From assembly GCA_028583605.1 (NCBI GenBank), contig CM053331.1, forward strand, positions 30,874,177 through 30,938,176: a stretch of DNA of 64,000 nucleotides, written 5' to 3'. Below the pieces are notes generated by a model. That model did no database searches and was not told where the DNA came from. It saw only the letters and a program-made list of their open reading frames with translations. This DNA comes from Dastarcus helophoroides (lineage: Eukaryota; Arthropoda; Insecta; Coleoptera; Bothrideridae). Numbering within the stretch: the first letter of the stretch is position 1; the number at the start of each line of letters is the position of its first letter. A program made the translations under genes and the position numbers. Shown piece after piece: positions 46,736 to 58,478 of the stretch.

Positions 46736-47898
46736 AATTCTTATACAGGAGCAAAATTTTCGCCATTTTTTTATAACGTGAAAAAAAGCATTCAACTGTT
46801 TAAATTCAAAAATCATTTGAAATTTGATCAAAGTAACCTAATAGTTAACTAAACCAAAATAAATTTTAAGTTGTTTTAAGAAATAGTCGAAATTCCGAGA
46901 GTTTACAAAAATGTCTCTCCAAAATTATATTTGAAATTTGATGTTCGATTTAAACATCAAAGAAAATAGCGAAAATTTCAGGTTTAACAGAACTTTGAAA
47001 TAATCATTTAAAATCATCGTGTTTAAGTTTTTTAATAGAAATACTAAAAATAAAACTTATTTGTGAAAATATTGAGTCAAATGTCAAAATTTCGAAATTT
47101 CTTAAAACTAATGTTAAAATTTTTATAAAAGGAGTATGAATTCTAAAAAATTGAAATACAAAATAAAATAAGTCAAAAGAGTCTAAATTTCCCAAAAAGG
47201 AAAACCTTTAAATTCGAAAATTTTAAAATACAAAATCAGACGGGATATTAAAAAGGGCAACGTTCTGAATAAAAATGTAAAAGTCAGATTTTTGAAATAG
47301 GGTCAAAATTCAAATGAAGCTGAAATATTAAAGAAAATCGAATTAAAAATAAATCTAATATTTCAAGTATAAATCAAAGTTTTCAAAAGCCGTAACTTTC
47401 AAAAAATTCCAATTTTATAAAATAATTGAAATTTATTAATAAAACCGAATTTAAAAAAGTCGGATTGCGAATGGGGTGAAAATTTCAGGTCAACAAAAAA
47501 AAATATTCCAATTTTAAATAACAGGGTGTAAATTTTGAAAAAAGGTCAAAATGTCCAAAAATAAAGTTAAAAATTTAAACAGGGTTAAAATGCTTCAAAA
47601 AATTTTTCAGACAAAACCAAAATATTTAAAAAAAAATGAAATTTTAAAATAGCCGAGTTATTCAAAAATGAACATTTTTACTAAGACAAAAATAATCAAA
47701 AAAAGTAAAATTTTTCCAAAAAACCAAAATAATGCCCCTAAAGCTAAAATTTTACAAAGTTTCGAAAAAAAAATTAAATTTTGGAAATGAGAGAAGTCGA
47801 CAATTTGAAAGAATGGATGTTTTACACGTCAACATTTTTAAAAGAAGTCAAATTTATGGGAATGAGAAAAGTCGACATTTTGAAAGAATGGTTATTTT
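46736..47898. repeat. A-rich degenerate minisatellite array
   Basis: AAAATTTCGA/AAAGTCAAAATTT motif family on this strand. A near-duplicate block with GAATGAGAAAAGTCGACA(A/T)TTTGAAAGAATGG occurs at 47785-47816 and 47859-47891. The 92-codon frame at 47732-48010 runs from this array into the Penelope tail and is not a gene. Confidence 0.6.
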
Positions 47899-48720
47899 AC
47901 AGGATATACTTCTTCCAGGCTTGGACCGTGTCAAAGAAGTACTAAAAGTGTTCGACGTTTTGCCCACCATCGTTGGGGGTTTCTTCAGGAACAAAGAAAA
48001 GAAACAATAAATAAAAAGTGAAATATAAGGGAATATGCAAAAATGAAAGTATAAAAAGGACAATTTCAAAACATCAGAGCACGGTAACCCATTATGTCCA
48101 CCATACCAGAGGCGAAACTCTTCTGAATTGAAAATTGGTACAAAGGATAAGAAAGTTTAGACAGAAGAGCACGGCAACTCAGTATGTCCACCATACCAGT
48201 GGCGAAGCTCTTCTGAGAGGAAAGAGTTGGTTTCCAGATGGAGGAAAGCATGTAACCGTCGCCCAGTTGATGTTTTTGGCGAATTTTTGGATTTCAATGG
48301 CCTCGCATATCTTCCTATTATAGTAACTGGGAATATTGGATATAACTAAAATATTATCAAAGAGAATCTTATGTCCGGTCTCATGTTGATGTTCCGCAAT
48401 GGCTGACCGCGAAAATAAACCAGATCTAAGACATCTTTGATGCTCGGATATTCGCGTCTTAAATGATCGCCCCGTTTCTCCAAAATACACTGAATCACAA
48501 AAACAAGGAATCCTGTACACGCGATTAGAACAAAGGGATATATCAACGCACAGCCCATATCGTTAACTCACGAAGGTTCTTTTTATAATGTGGGCGCACA
48601 CTAAAAAGGGATTTTTGGAAATTCGATCTCTAAGGGGATCTACAAGGGCCTTAAACGTACGCTCTGACGTACTTTGTCATTGTGACGAATTTTGGTGCCC
48701 ACATTCGAGTGGGCAAACAG
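47899..48720 (-). pseudogene. Penelope-like retroelement 3' part with GIY-YIG endonuclease
   Basis: On the minus strand an open frame ending at 48179 reads RVYRIPCFCDSVYFGETGR, then RISEHQ, SAIAEHQHETGHKI and YYNRKICEAIEIQKF: the GIY-YIG endonuclease domain of Penelope elements (the YFGETGR, EH and E residues are visible). Just upstream a stop (near 48570) breaks the link to the missing RT domain. Downstream is a 3' tail in which a TTCAGAAGAG-TTCGC...GGTATGGTGGACATA block occurs twice (48200 and 48110), then a decayed hammerhead (47949-47993). Penelope elements encode RT plus this nuclease; only the nuclease end remains. Confidence 0.82.
47949..47993 (-). ncRNA. Penelope-type hammerhead, decayed
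   Basis: On the minus strand: TGTTC, CTGAAGA, a CCCCCAACGATGGTGGG hairpin, AAAA in place of GAAA, C, GTC, GAACA. Stem I (TGTTC/GAACA) is five perfect pairs and the triplet is GTC. The G12 position is mutated to A and stem II has one mismatch. In the sister tail at 13769-13800 GAAA is intact but CTGAAGA is lost, so both are dead in different ways while the consensus is complete. Confidence 0.7.
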
Positions 48721-49010
48721 CAAATTAAGATTTTTGACAGTACGTTGACAGTTGTTTACCATTTTTAAATAGATAATTCCTTTTGTTGATTAAACATTTT
48801 AGTTTATCGATTAAACTGATATATAATTGTGAGAGTGCTAAGACTTTTAAAACATCGATATAACATTCAATTGATGTATCGAAAAAGATTAATCGATATG
48901 TTTCGATGCATCGGTAATTTTATTCGATATTCGATGTATCATATAAATCCAATGCCCATACAGCAGGACCTTTCAACTAGCGAGGCGCTCTTCTCATAAT
49001 TTCGCTTTTT
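48721..49010. other. ATCGAT-rich intergenic patch
   Basis: 48795-48955 has many ATCGAT/TCGATGTATC words (TTATCGATTAAA, ACATCGATATAA, TTAATCGATATG, TTCGATGCATCG, ATTCGATGTATC). A similar patch lies at 55175-55290. Possibly a hAT-type MITE remnant; weak. Confidence 0.35.
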
Positions 49011-49695
49011 TCAAAATTCCTACTTTTTAAAACAAATTTTTACTTATTTAAAATTTACGACTTTGATTTTTGAAAGATTCGATCTTTGAAAGATTCGATC
49101 TTTTCGAAAATTTCGAATTTATTGGGAAATTTTGAAATTTCAGAAATGAAATTTTTTGAGAATTTGATAATTTTATAATTTTTTTCATTTGTTTATTATA
49201 ATTCCCGACTTTTGAAAATCTTTATTCTTTTTAAAAATTTTAAATGTTTTTAGTAATATTTTTTTATTAAAATTTTGTTCTTTGTTTTCAAATTTTTGTA
49301 CTTCTTTTCCAAAATTTGAAAATTTTTTTTTGGAAATTGCCTTCTGCGAATTTCGACCTTTTTATAAAATTTATTCATGTTTCCAAATTTTGACTTATTT
49401 CCAAAATCTCTTTTTTTGAATTTTTGACCATTTATAATATTTAGATTTTTTTAATTTCTAAGAATTGTTCTCATAATTTCGACTGATTTTTTTTTGAAAA
49501 TCTTTATTTTTTATAAAAATATCGACATTTTTCAAAATTTTTCTTTTCTTTTTCAAATTTTAACTTTTTGGAAAATTTGGCTTTCTTAAAAATTGCGCCA
49601 TTTTTTAGAAATTAATCTATATTTCAGAATGTCGAGAATTTTTCCGATTTTGTTTTATAAAAATTTAGATATTTTTATATTAAGTGTTTTTTTTT
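49011..49695. repeat. T-rich degenerate minisatellite
   Basis: TTTCGACTTTTT-type motif; strand bias flips to A-rich at about 49696. Confidence 0.65.
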
Positions 49696-52600
49696 TAAAG
49701 AAAGTGGAAATTCTCCACAAAATCAAAATTTCCAAAGAAGTCAAAATTTTGAAAAATGTCAGAAGCTTTCATAGAGAGTTAAAACTTCAAAAAAAAAGAT
49801 CAGAATTACGCCAATTAAGCCAATATTAAAAAAATGGCCAAATTTTCGAAAGAAATATTTAAATTTTAAAACATAATCTGGAAATTAAAAATATTCGAAT
49901 TTAGGTAGAGATGTCGAGATTTGGAAGAAATGAAGAAATTTTAGTGAAATCTTCTAAACACCCAAATTTTCGGAATCCCTAAATTCGAAAATGGGTCAAA
50001 ATGTTTAAACATTTAAATTTTTGTGGATTGAAACTTTGAGAAAAAAGTTAAAAACTCGCAAATCTGAAACATAAAATTAATTTCAAAAAATGTCCAAGTT
50101 TTCAAAACAAAGGTATGATTTTTAAAAAAACCAAAATGTTGAAAAAATCGACACTGAAAAGTTCAAATTTTGGAAATAAATCAAAAACTTTAAAATGCAA
50201 CGAAGTTTTTGCAAAATAATCCCAAATTTCAAGAAGAATCGTTTAAAAAAATCGATATTTTCAGATAAAGGCAAAATTTTAAAGAAAGTGAAAAATAAAT
50301 CAAAATTTTGAAAAATGTCCAAAGTGAGAAAAATTTCAAAATTTTCGTAAAAAATTGGGATTTAAAAAAATCAAACTTTTGAAGAACTATGTCAACATTT
50401 TGAAAAGATACTGTTAAAAGTCGACCTTTTCAAAAAATGCAACAATTTTGATAAAATGAAGAAATGTTCTAAAAGGCCTTAAAAAAGATAAAATTTAAAA
50501 AAATAAAGTGTATATTTAGAAAAAAACGTCAGAAAGTCAAGGTTTTCAAAAAATGTCAAAGTTCTCGTCAATAATATCTAAAAAAAAACTTTTTTAAAGA
50601 GAGAGATTTAAAAAAAGCCGAAAGCCCTGAAACCCCAAATTTTGACAAGAAGTCGAAATTTCGAAAAAATACAATTTTTCAAAAAAATGAACATTTTAAA
50701 AAATTGTCGGTGTTAAGCTTTCCAAAAAATCTACAATTTTTGAAAGAGAAAGCTCTTAAAAAAGTCGAAATATTCAAAAAAGTAAAATTTTGAAAAGGGT
50801 TGATATTATGCATAGTTGAAAATTGCATTAAAAAAAATTTTTAAGCAAAAGTTTTGAAAACGTCAAAATTTAATAAAAAGTTCAAAATTTGGAAATAAAA
50901 TCTGAATTATAGAAAAATTCAATAAAAAAACCCGACATTTTCATTTTTCCAGAGAAACTAATATTTCAGAGAAAATCAATTTAAAAAATGTAGATGTCGG
51001 AGACAAGCTTTCCAAAAAATCTACAATTTTTGAAAGAGAAAGATTTTAAAAAAGTCGAAATAATCAAAAAAGTAAAATTTTGAAAAGAGTTGATATTTCG
51101 CATAATTGAAAATGCATGAAAAAAAATTTTTTAAGCAAAAGTTTAGAAAAGGTCAAAATTTTGATAAAAAGTTCAAAATTTGGAGATAAAATCTGAATGA
51201 TAGAAAAATTCAATACAAAAACCCGACATTTTGATTTTTCCAGAGAAACTGAAATTTCAGAGAAAATCAGTTTAAAAAAATGTCGAAGTTTTCAAAGAAA
51301 AGGTATGATTTTCAAAAAGGCCAAAATTTTGAAAAACATCGACATTTTGAAAAAAGTTTAAGTTTTGGAAATAAAACCAAAACTTTAAAATGCAACGAAA
51401 TTTTTGCAAAATAATCCAAAATTTCAACAAGAGTCGATTAAAAAAAAATCGATTTTTTCAGATAAAGGCGAAATTTTAAAGAAAGTGGAAATTTTTAAAA
51501 ATCAAAATTTTGAAAATGACGAAATTTTGAAAAATTTCAAAATTTTCTTAGAAAATTAGGATTTAAAAAAAATCAAACTTTTGAAGAATTATGTCAACAT
51601 TTTGAAAAGATACTATTAAAGGTCGACCTTTTCAAAAAATTCAAGAAATTTGATAAAATGAAGAAATTTTCTAAAAAGCTTTAAAAAAGCTAAAATTTAA
51701 AAAATAAAGTGAAAATTTGGAAAAAATGTCAGAAAGTCCAGCTTTTCAAAAGATGTCAAAATCTTCGAAGGTAATGCCTACATTTTTAAAATCCAAAATT
51801 AAAAAATAACAACCTTATTAAAGAGAGTGATTTAAAAAAAGTCGAAATTCTTAAAACTCTAAATTTTGACAAAAAGTCGAAATTTCGAAAAAATCAAATT
51901 TTTCAAAAAAATGAACATTTAAAAAAATTGTCGGTGTTAAGCTTTCCAAAAAATCTATAATTTTTGAAAGAGAAAGCTTTTAAAAAAGTCGAAATATTCA
52001 AAAAAGTAAAATTTTGAGAAGAGTTGATATTATGCATAGTTGCAAATTGCATTAGAAAAAATTTTTAAGCAAAAGTTTTTAAAAAATCAAAATTTAATAA
52101 AAAGTTCAAAATTTTGAAATAAAATCTGAATTATAGAAAAATTCAATAAAAAAACCCGACATTTTCATTTTTCCAGAGAAACTAACATTTCAGAGAAAAT
52201 CAATTTAAAAAATGTAGATGTTTTCAAAGAAAAGGTATGATTTTCAAAAAGGCCAAAATGTTGAAAGTCATTGACATTTTGAAAAAAATTCTAATTTTGG
52301 AAATAAAACTAAAACTTTAAAATGCAACGAAATTTTTGCAAATTAACCCAGAATTTCAACAATAGTTGATTAAAAAAAATCAGTATTTTTAGATAAAGGC
52401 GAAATTTTAAAGAAAGTGGAAATTTTTAAAAATCAAAATTTTGAAAAATGACGAAATTTCAAAAAATTTCAAAATTTTCTTAGAAAATTAGGATTTAAAA
52501 AAATCAAACCTTAGAAGAATTACGTCAACATTTTGAAAGATACTATTAAAGGTCGCCCTTTTCAAAAAATTCAAGAAATTTGATAAAATGAATAAATTTT

Positions 52601-53300
52601 CTAAACAGCTTTAAACAAGTTAGTTTTAAAAAATAAAGTGGAAATTTAGAAAAAATTTCAGGAAGTCAAGATTTTCAAAAGGTGTCAAAATTTTAAAAAA
52701 TAATATCTAAACTTTTCAAATCCAAAATTAAAAGAAAACAACTTTTTTTAAAGAGACAGATTTAAAAAAAGTCGAAAGTCTTAAAACCCCAAATTTTGAC
52801 AAGAAGTCGAAATTTTGATAAAATACAATTTTATAAAAAATGGGCATTTTAAACAATTTTCGGCGACAAGCTTTCCAAAAAATCTACCATTTTTTGGTGA
52901 GAAAGATTTTATAAAAAATTCGAAATATTCAAAAAAGCAAAATTTTGAAAAGAGTTAATATTATGTTGAAAATTGTATGAAAAAAAAAATGTTAAGCGAA
53001 AGTTTTGAAAAAGTCAAAATTTTGATAAAATATTCAAAATTTGGAAAAAAATCGGAATTTTAGAAAAATATAATTATAAAAACCCGACATTTTAATTTTT
53101 TCAGGGAAACTGAAATATCAGAGATTTTAAATTAAAAAAAATGAAATGTCTAAAAAGTCAAATTTTTCAAAAAGGTGATCTGTTCGACACATTGAATGAC
53201 AATAAAAGAATCGAAAATTTGAAAAGTGGCGAAATTTTAAAGTCGAAGTTTTAAAAGTCGAAACTTTGAAAAAACTAAATTTAAAAAGGTAGACATAAAC
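49696..53300. repeat. A-rich array with ~930-1200-bp higher-order units
   Basis: The landmark TAAAATGCAACGAA recurs at 50191, 51386 and 52318 (1195 and 932 bp apart), and AAGCTTTCCAAAAAATCTA near 50715, 51006, 51937 and 52869. The larger first spacing is explained by an extra copy of a block of about 290 bp (50708-50996 against 50997-51285). Unit content (ATTTTTCCAGAGAAACT, GGTATGATTTTCAAAAAGGC, GATAAAATGAAGAAATT) is collinear. No coding potential. Confidence 0.82.
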
Positions 53301-54683
53301 AAATTAAAGTATTGGCTGTGAATAATGAATGGGATCGGGTGACATATTAGCTAGTTTCTTATAATTGTTGTTTTATTTCTTGTCCAACGATACATTATAG
53401 AAAAAAAGGATATAAAATTGATGCAATATTTTCGTACTCAATTGTGTGGAAATAATTGGGCAGTAAATTAATTCACAATAAAATTATTCTCCATTACATA
53501 ACATCCCCATATACCCTGCAAAGATACCTCTACACCCTAATATGATCTATGCGATAAGCGTCTCTGTCGAACTATGAAATCCTGGCTAAATATTAATTTT
53601 AACTAGCTTTGTGTTTATGAAGTGTTTATGAAGCCAAATGTATATTCGCGTATTTGTATTCGAAAAACTGTTGTTAATTTTAAACTCTGACCTAATTCGT
53701 TTATGTCGAGGATTTTATTTGTGGCAGAAATTCGAAATCCAGGGAAAGGCGGAATTAAAGAGCTATCAACTGCATAGGATACTCCTATGTTAATTAGTTT
53801 TGTTTTCCATCCCGTGATGTTATATTTCGCGCACAATAACAACAAAAGATACGAACGAGGCATTCGTTTCGACGATGCTTTATTGGAAAAGAAATCATAT
53901 CAGGCGAAATTAAATGAAAAATATGATCCTTTGTGTCTGACAAGGTATTGTACGGGAACGAAATCTCTTAAAAACATTATTGTAGTCTAGATTCTTTTAC
54001 AATTTTATATTATTGCGAAATTTGATAATAAAAGGAATAAATGTTGGTTACATTTAAGCCGTATCTGTAAACGTTATACTTTATGGTTTTGCTGTGATTA
54101 AATTGTTTTAATGTTAATTCCGAATATGTAACCCACTAATTAGGTATTACTGGATATTATTATTTCGTACAAAAGTAATCCCTCGCGAGTAGAGGGAATG
54201 TTTGAAATAAATTTAACCAGAATGTAATGTAATTTATATCTTTGCATATGATGTGGTAATTGCATTATTCATTTGACATTATAATTAGTGTATAGATACA
54301 TATGAGCACATATCATAAACGTGTACTAAAATCTGTAATAATTCATAATTTATTCGAGAGGAATTGAGCCCCAACAGAGCTTCAGTTAGACAAACTAAAA
54401 GGAGAAATTTATATTTGTGGATATTATTAATAGATTGCAATATTTGTTGTGAAGAACTTGGTGTAAGAAGGAACGACTATGAGGAAAAATCTGTCTTTTT
54501 GTTGCTTTCATTTGTGCAAAAGTAAAAATAAAAAAAAATGAGTTGTGTTTGATTTTAAATGGAAGCTTTTAGAAACTCGAATTCTACTGTGTATCAATTA
54601 CCAAATTGTATGGAATGGTGGCTGATGCAGGGAGAGTAATGAGGCATTGCCTTCCTGATAAATTTCTTATAACAGATATACAT
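53301..54683. other. Central region between inverted arrays
   Basis: Begins with the left arm of an inverted pair (53302-53357, partner 55341-55412). Composition is more even. Two opposite-strand frames overlap here (53615-53863 minus, 82 codons; 53787-53990 plus, 67 codons); neither resembles a family I know. This would be the cargo region if the surrounding arrays are foldback arms. Confidence 0.4.
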
Positions 54684-54887
54684 TTTTTTGGTGGAAAGGA
54701 TCGATCCTTGGTTGTCTTCAAAAACTGCTCTAACGCATTTCGACACCCAAACTGTCATCTTCACAGAGACACTGTTGTAGTATCTCTCTGAAGATGACAG
54801 CTTGGCTGTCGAAACGCGTACAAGCAACATTTGTTGTGTTTCTTAAATTTTCTTGGTTTCAGGAGACAAGTTCTGTATTTCAATTTT
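54684..54887. mobile_element. Family B locus with two divergent hammerhead-like cores (B7)
   Basis: Minus-strand core at about 54727-54766: CTCT, GTGAAGA (C3 mutated), GACAGT-TTG-GGTGTC, GAAA, TGCGTTAGAGCAG. Plus-strand core at 54784-54820: CTCT (54784), CTGAAGA (54788), T, GACAGC-TTG-GCTGTC, GAAA (54811), CGCG. The plus copy has the complete catalytic core, but its 3' stem I strand is changed (TACAAGC for TTAGAGC). The right arm ends TTTCAGGAGACAAG...TTTCAATTTT. Confidence 0.72.
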
Positions 54888-55003
54888 AACCACATATACC
54901 GTTAATTATAGTGTTTGTTATGAAACATATCGGAAAATGACAATACCAATGAGTAGTTAATCCTCCCTCAGATTTACAGACCAACTTAAAAGTAGTATTC
55001 CGT

Positions 55004-55099
55004 TGTTGAAATACAAATCTTGTCCCCTGAAATCAAGAAAAATTAAAAAACACAACAGAGGTTGCTCTAACGCGTTTCGATAGCCAATCTATCATCTTC
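55004..55099 (-). mobile_element. Family B copy, partial (B8)
   Basis: On the minus strand: GAAGAT, GATAG-ATTGG-CTATC, GAAA, CGCGTTAGAGCAAC, then CTCTGTTGTG and TTTCAGGGGACAAGATTTG. In stem II the consensus C-G pair is replaced by T-A, keeping pairing. The strand 5' of the core (CTCTCTG) is lost. Confidence 0.65.
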
Positions 55100-55430
55100 C
55101 GTTGTTACCTAGGCCAGACCTACAGTCCCGGACGCACGCGTCCCGGACATTTCGCCCATAGCCTTGCAACTAGGGATGCACACGATAAATCGATGTATCA
55201 AAAACATCGATGTTTCCGTTTTGATGTTTAATATTTTTGTATCGATTCATTAGTTTCGATATATCGACGGTATCGATAAAATTTTTCGTTGTACTGATTG
55301 GTGAAATAAGTTCAAAAAATGTTACTTTTTCGACGGTTAAAATTTATCTAGTGACCAGCTAATATGCCACCCAATCCCATTCACTATTTCACAGGAACTA
55401 CTTTAATTTATTTAAATAAATCGATTTTTT
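55100..55430. other. ATCGAT-rich patch and right inverted-repeat boundary
   Basis: A GC-richer stretch (55120-55165) is followed by AGGGATGCACACGATAAATC and several ATCGAT words, then 55341-55412, the inverted counterpart of 53302-53357 (AATGGGAT-GGGTG-CATATTAGCT on the minus strand). Confidence 0.5.
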
Positions 55431-57885
55431 AAACATCGCTTTTTTGAAACTTCTGCCTTTTTAAATTAAGTCTTCTTCTGAAATTTCGACTTTTTTCAAA
55501 GTTTCCTCCTTCAAAATTTCGCTTCTTTTCAAACTTAAGACTTTTCCGAAAACTTCAACTTTTTTCAAAAGTTTGCCCACTTCACTTAACTGAAAATTTT
55601 GATTTTTTTTACTGTTACCCAACAAATTAAACAGCCTGACCTTTTGAAAAATTTTACCTTTTAAACATTTCAATTTTTTAATTTAAATCTTCTGAAATTT
55701 CAACTTCCCTGGAAAACTCAGAATGTCGAGTTTTTTAATGAATTTTTCTATTACAATTCCGATATTATTTCTAAATTTAAAGTCTTTTATCAAAATTTCG
55801 ACTTTTTCAAAATTTTTGCATTAAAATTTCACACAATTTTTAACCATCCAAAATTTCAACGTTTTTCAAAATTTTACTTTTTTAAGAACTTCGACTTTTT
55901 TTTAAATCTATCTCATTTAAAAATTCTAGATTTTTAGGATAGAAAATTTTTGAAAGTCTATTTTTTTGAAAAATTGTATTTTTTCAAAATTTCGCCTTTA
56001 TAAAATTTGAGTTGTTTTAACACTTTCGACTTTTAAAACTTCGGCTTTTTTAACTTTCTGTCTTAAAAAAATGTTTTTTTTTTAAATTTTGGTTTTCAAA
56101 AATGTAGGTTTTATTTTCCAAAATTTTGACCTTCACTTTTTATAAATTCAGACATTTTTTCCAAATTTTTCTCCTAAATTTCTTACTATTTAAAATTTAA
56201 CCCCTTTATAAATTTCCACTTTTCCAAAAATGTCTACCTTTTTTGAAAATTTTGGATTGTCTTAAATTCTTTAAAATTTTGACTTTATTCGATTCGAGTT
56301 GTTTTGACATTTTGAACTATTTGGCAAAATGTGTAATTTTTTTGATACTTCCGCTGCTTTTAAAATTTTCAATTTTTTTTTATTAATTTCAACTTAAAGC
56401 GTCTACTTTTTACAGTTTTTAAAAGAAAATCGTTTAATTTTTTAAAAATTTCGATATTTTTTCAAAATTCCAATCTTCTTGAAAATATTCAATCAAAAAT
56501 ATTGACCCAAAAAAAATGACATTTATCTTTTTTTTTTAATGTAACCAAGCCAAATTTTTCCGTTTCCCAACATTTCTACTTTTCTAGTTTTTTTGGAAGT
56601 TTAGAATTCTTTGATCACTGCAAATTGATAGTTAGTTAGTTAGTTAGTTAGTGCTTCAATATTTGGGCTTTTCAAAAATTTCGGCTTTTTTTTTTGGTAA
56701 ATTTAACTGAAAATGCTTCACTTTCTTAAATCTCCACATTTTTTCAAAATTTTTACTACCTATTTTTTAAAATTCGGATTATTTTTTAAAATTTAATTTT
56801 TTCTAGAAGTTTTTTTGAAAATTTCTTTATTTTATCAAAATGTTTATATTTTTTGAAAATATCGACTTTTAACAGTATATCTGTTCAAAATGTTGACATT
56901 AGTTTTATTTTTCAAGAGTTTTGATCTTTTTTAATTTTAATTTACTATGAAAATTACGAAAAATTTTGAAATTTGGTCATTTTTAATAATTTGGGCTTTT
57001 GAAAATTTCCACTTTCATTAATATTTCGCCTTAATCTCAAAATATCGATTTCCTTTTAAAATCAACTCTTGGTAAAATTTTAAATTATTTTGTAAAAATT
57101 TCGATGCATTTTAAAGTTCTTGATTTATTTCGAAAATCTCACTTTTTTTAAATTGTCGATTTTTTCAACATTTTAGTTTTTTTTGAAAATCTTAACTTTC
57201 TTTTTGGAAAATTCGATATTTTTTTATTTGTTTTTTTTAAATATTTTCGCCTTTGTAACGTTTTTCCTAAAGTTTAACTAACAAAAATTTTGTACATTTT
57301 TGATAATGTCGACTTTTTTTCGGAAATTGGAGTTTTTGAAAAATATAAATTTTCGGGAGATCTTACTAAAAATCCTTCATTTTTTTAAACCTCTACATTT
57401 CTTCATAATTTTAAAAACTGTTTAAATTTTAAATTATTTTTTAAAATTTAAACTTTATTTTTCGAAAATTGGGCCAATTTTTAAAGTGTTGGTTTTTTAA
57501 ATCCTTTACTTTTTTGGAAGTTTTAACTTTCTTTTGTTCTACTCCGACATTTTCCAAAATTTTGACTTTTTTTGAAAATTTTTGCTGCTTGGAGAATGTT
57601 CACTTTCTTTAAAATTTAGAATTTTTTGAAATTTTAGATCTTTTATAAATATTTTGTCCATTTTTAAAAATGTCTACTTTCTTAAAAATTTTGAAGGTTT
57701 TTGTAAGATAAATTTATATTTAAAATTTGAACCTTCCAACTAATTGTAAAGAAATCGATTTTTTTAAATGGATAATTTTTTAAATTTTTACTTTTTTAAA
57801 AGTAGTCACTTTTTAATTTTTTTATCAGGTTTCATTTAAAAACTTGCGACATTTTTAAGTAATATACTCAAGCGCCTATTTTGGA
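55431..57885. repeat. T-rich degenerate minisatellite array
   Basis: TTTTCAAAATTTCGACTTTTT motif family, opposite in bias to 49696-53300, and adjoining the right inverted boundary. Contains a (TTAG)n tract at 56630-56653. The 70-codon minus frame at 55461-55673 is low complexity. Confidence 0.65.
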
Positions 57886-58356
57886 AAATGTAAAAAATAA
57901 AACGAGATGTGCAAAAAATTTCAAATTTTTGAAAAAGTCACAATCTTGGAGTCAAAATGTTCAAAAACTGTTTAAATGTTGAATGAATTCGAAAATTTCA
58001 AAAAAACTAAAAATATTGATAAATGGGGATATTTTCATAAGTAAAAATTTTCCAAAAATCAAAGTTTTCAAAAAAATTAGGGTCTTAGAAAAAAAAATTT
58101 GATTTTTAAAAAAGTCGAAAAATTGTAACAGTCAAAAATGTCCAAATAGCAAAAATTTGCAAAAAAAATAAAATAATAATAATTTAAAAAAATCTGAATT
58201 TTTTAAAAACAAAAAACAGAAAAAAATTTCATCATTTTTCAAAAATAGATAAATTTTCAAAAAATTTCACAATTTTTCAAAAAGCCAAATTTGTCAATAA
58301 AAAAATTTGAAATAAAGGTAGACATTTTATAGAAAAATTTTAAGAAATGTCTAGAT

Positions 58357-58475
58357 ATTTTTTTGGTAAAACGGACTGGTCCTTGGTTATCTTCAAAAAT
58401 TGAAATACAGAACTTGTTCCCTGAAACCAAGAAAGATTAAGAAACACAACAAACGTTACTCTAACGCGTTTCGAC
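58357..58475 (-). mobile_element. Family B copy truncated inside the ribozyme core (B9)
   Basis: GGTAAAACGGACTGGTCCTT, AATTGAAATACAGAACTT, GAAACCAAGAAAGATTAAG and ACTCTAACGCGTTTCGAC; it ends where the LTR fragment starts at 58479. Confidence 0.7.
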
Positions 58476-58478
58476 ACG

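Noticed and set aside
47732..48010. 92-codon plus-strand frame
   Set aside because: Antisense to the Penelope tail and its hammerhead, joined to array sequence.
53615..53990. Two overlapping opposite-strand frames of 82 and 67 codons in the less repetitive centre
   Set aside because: Composition is not array-like, but no recognisable domain, start context or splice signals; kept only as a note under the region.
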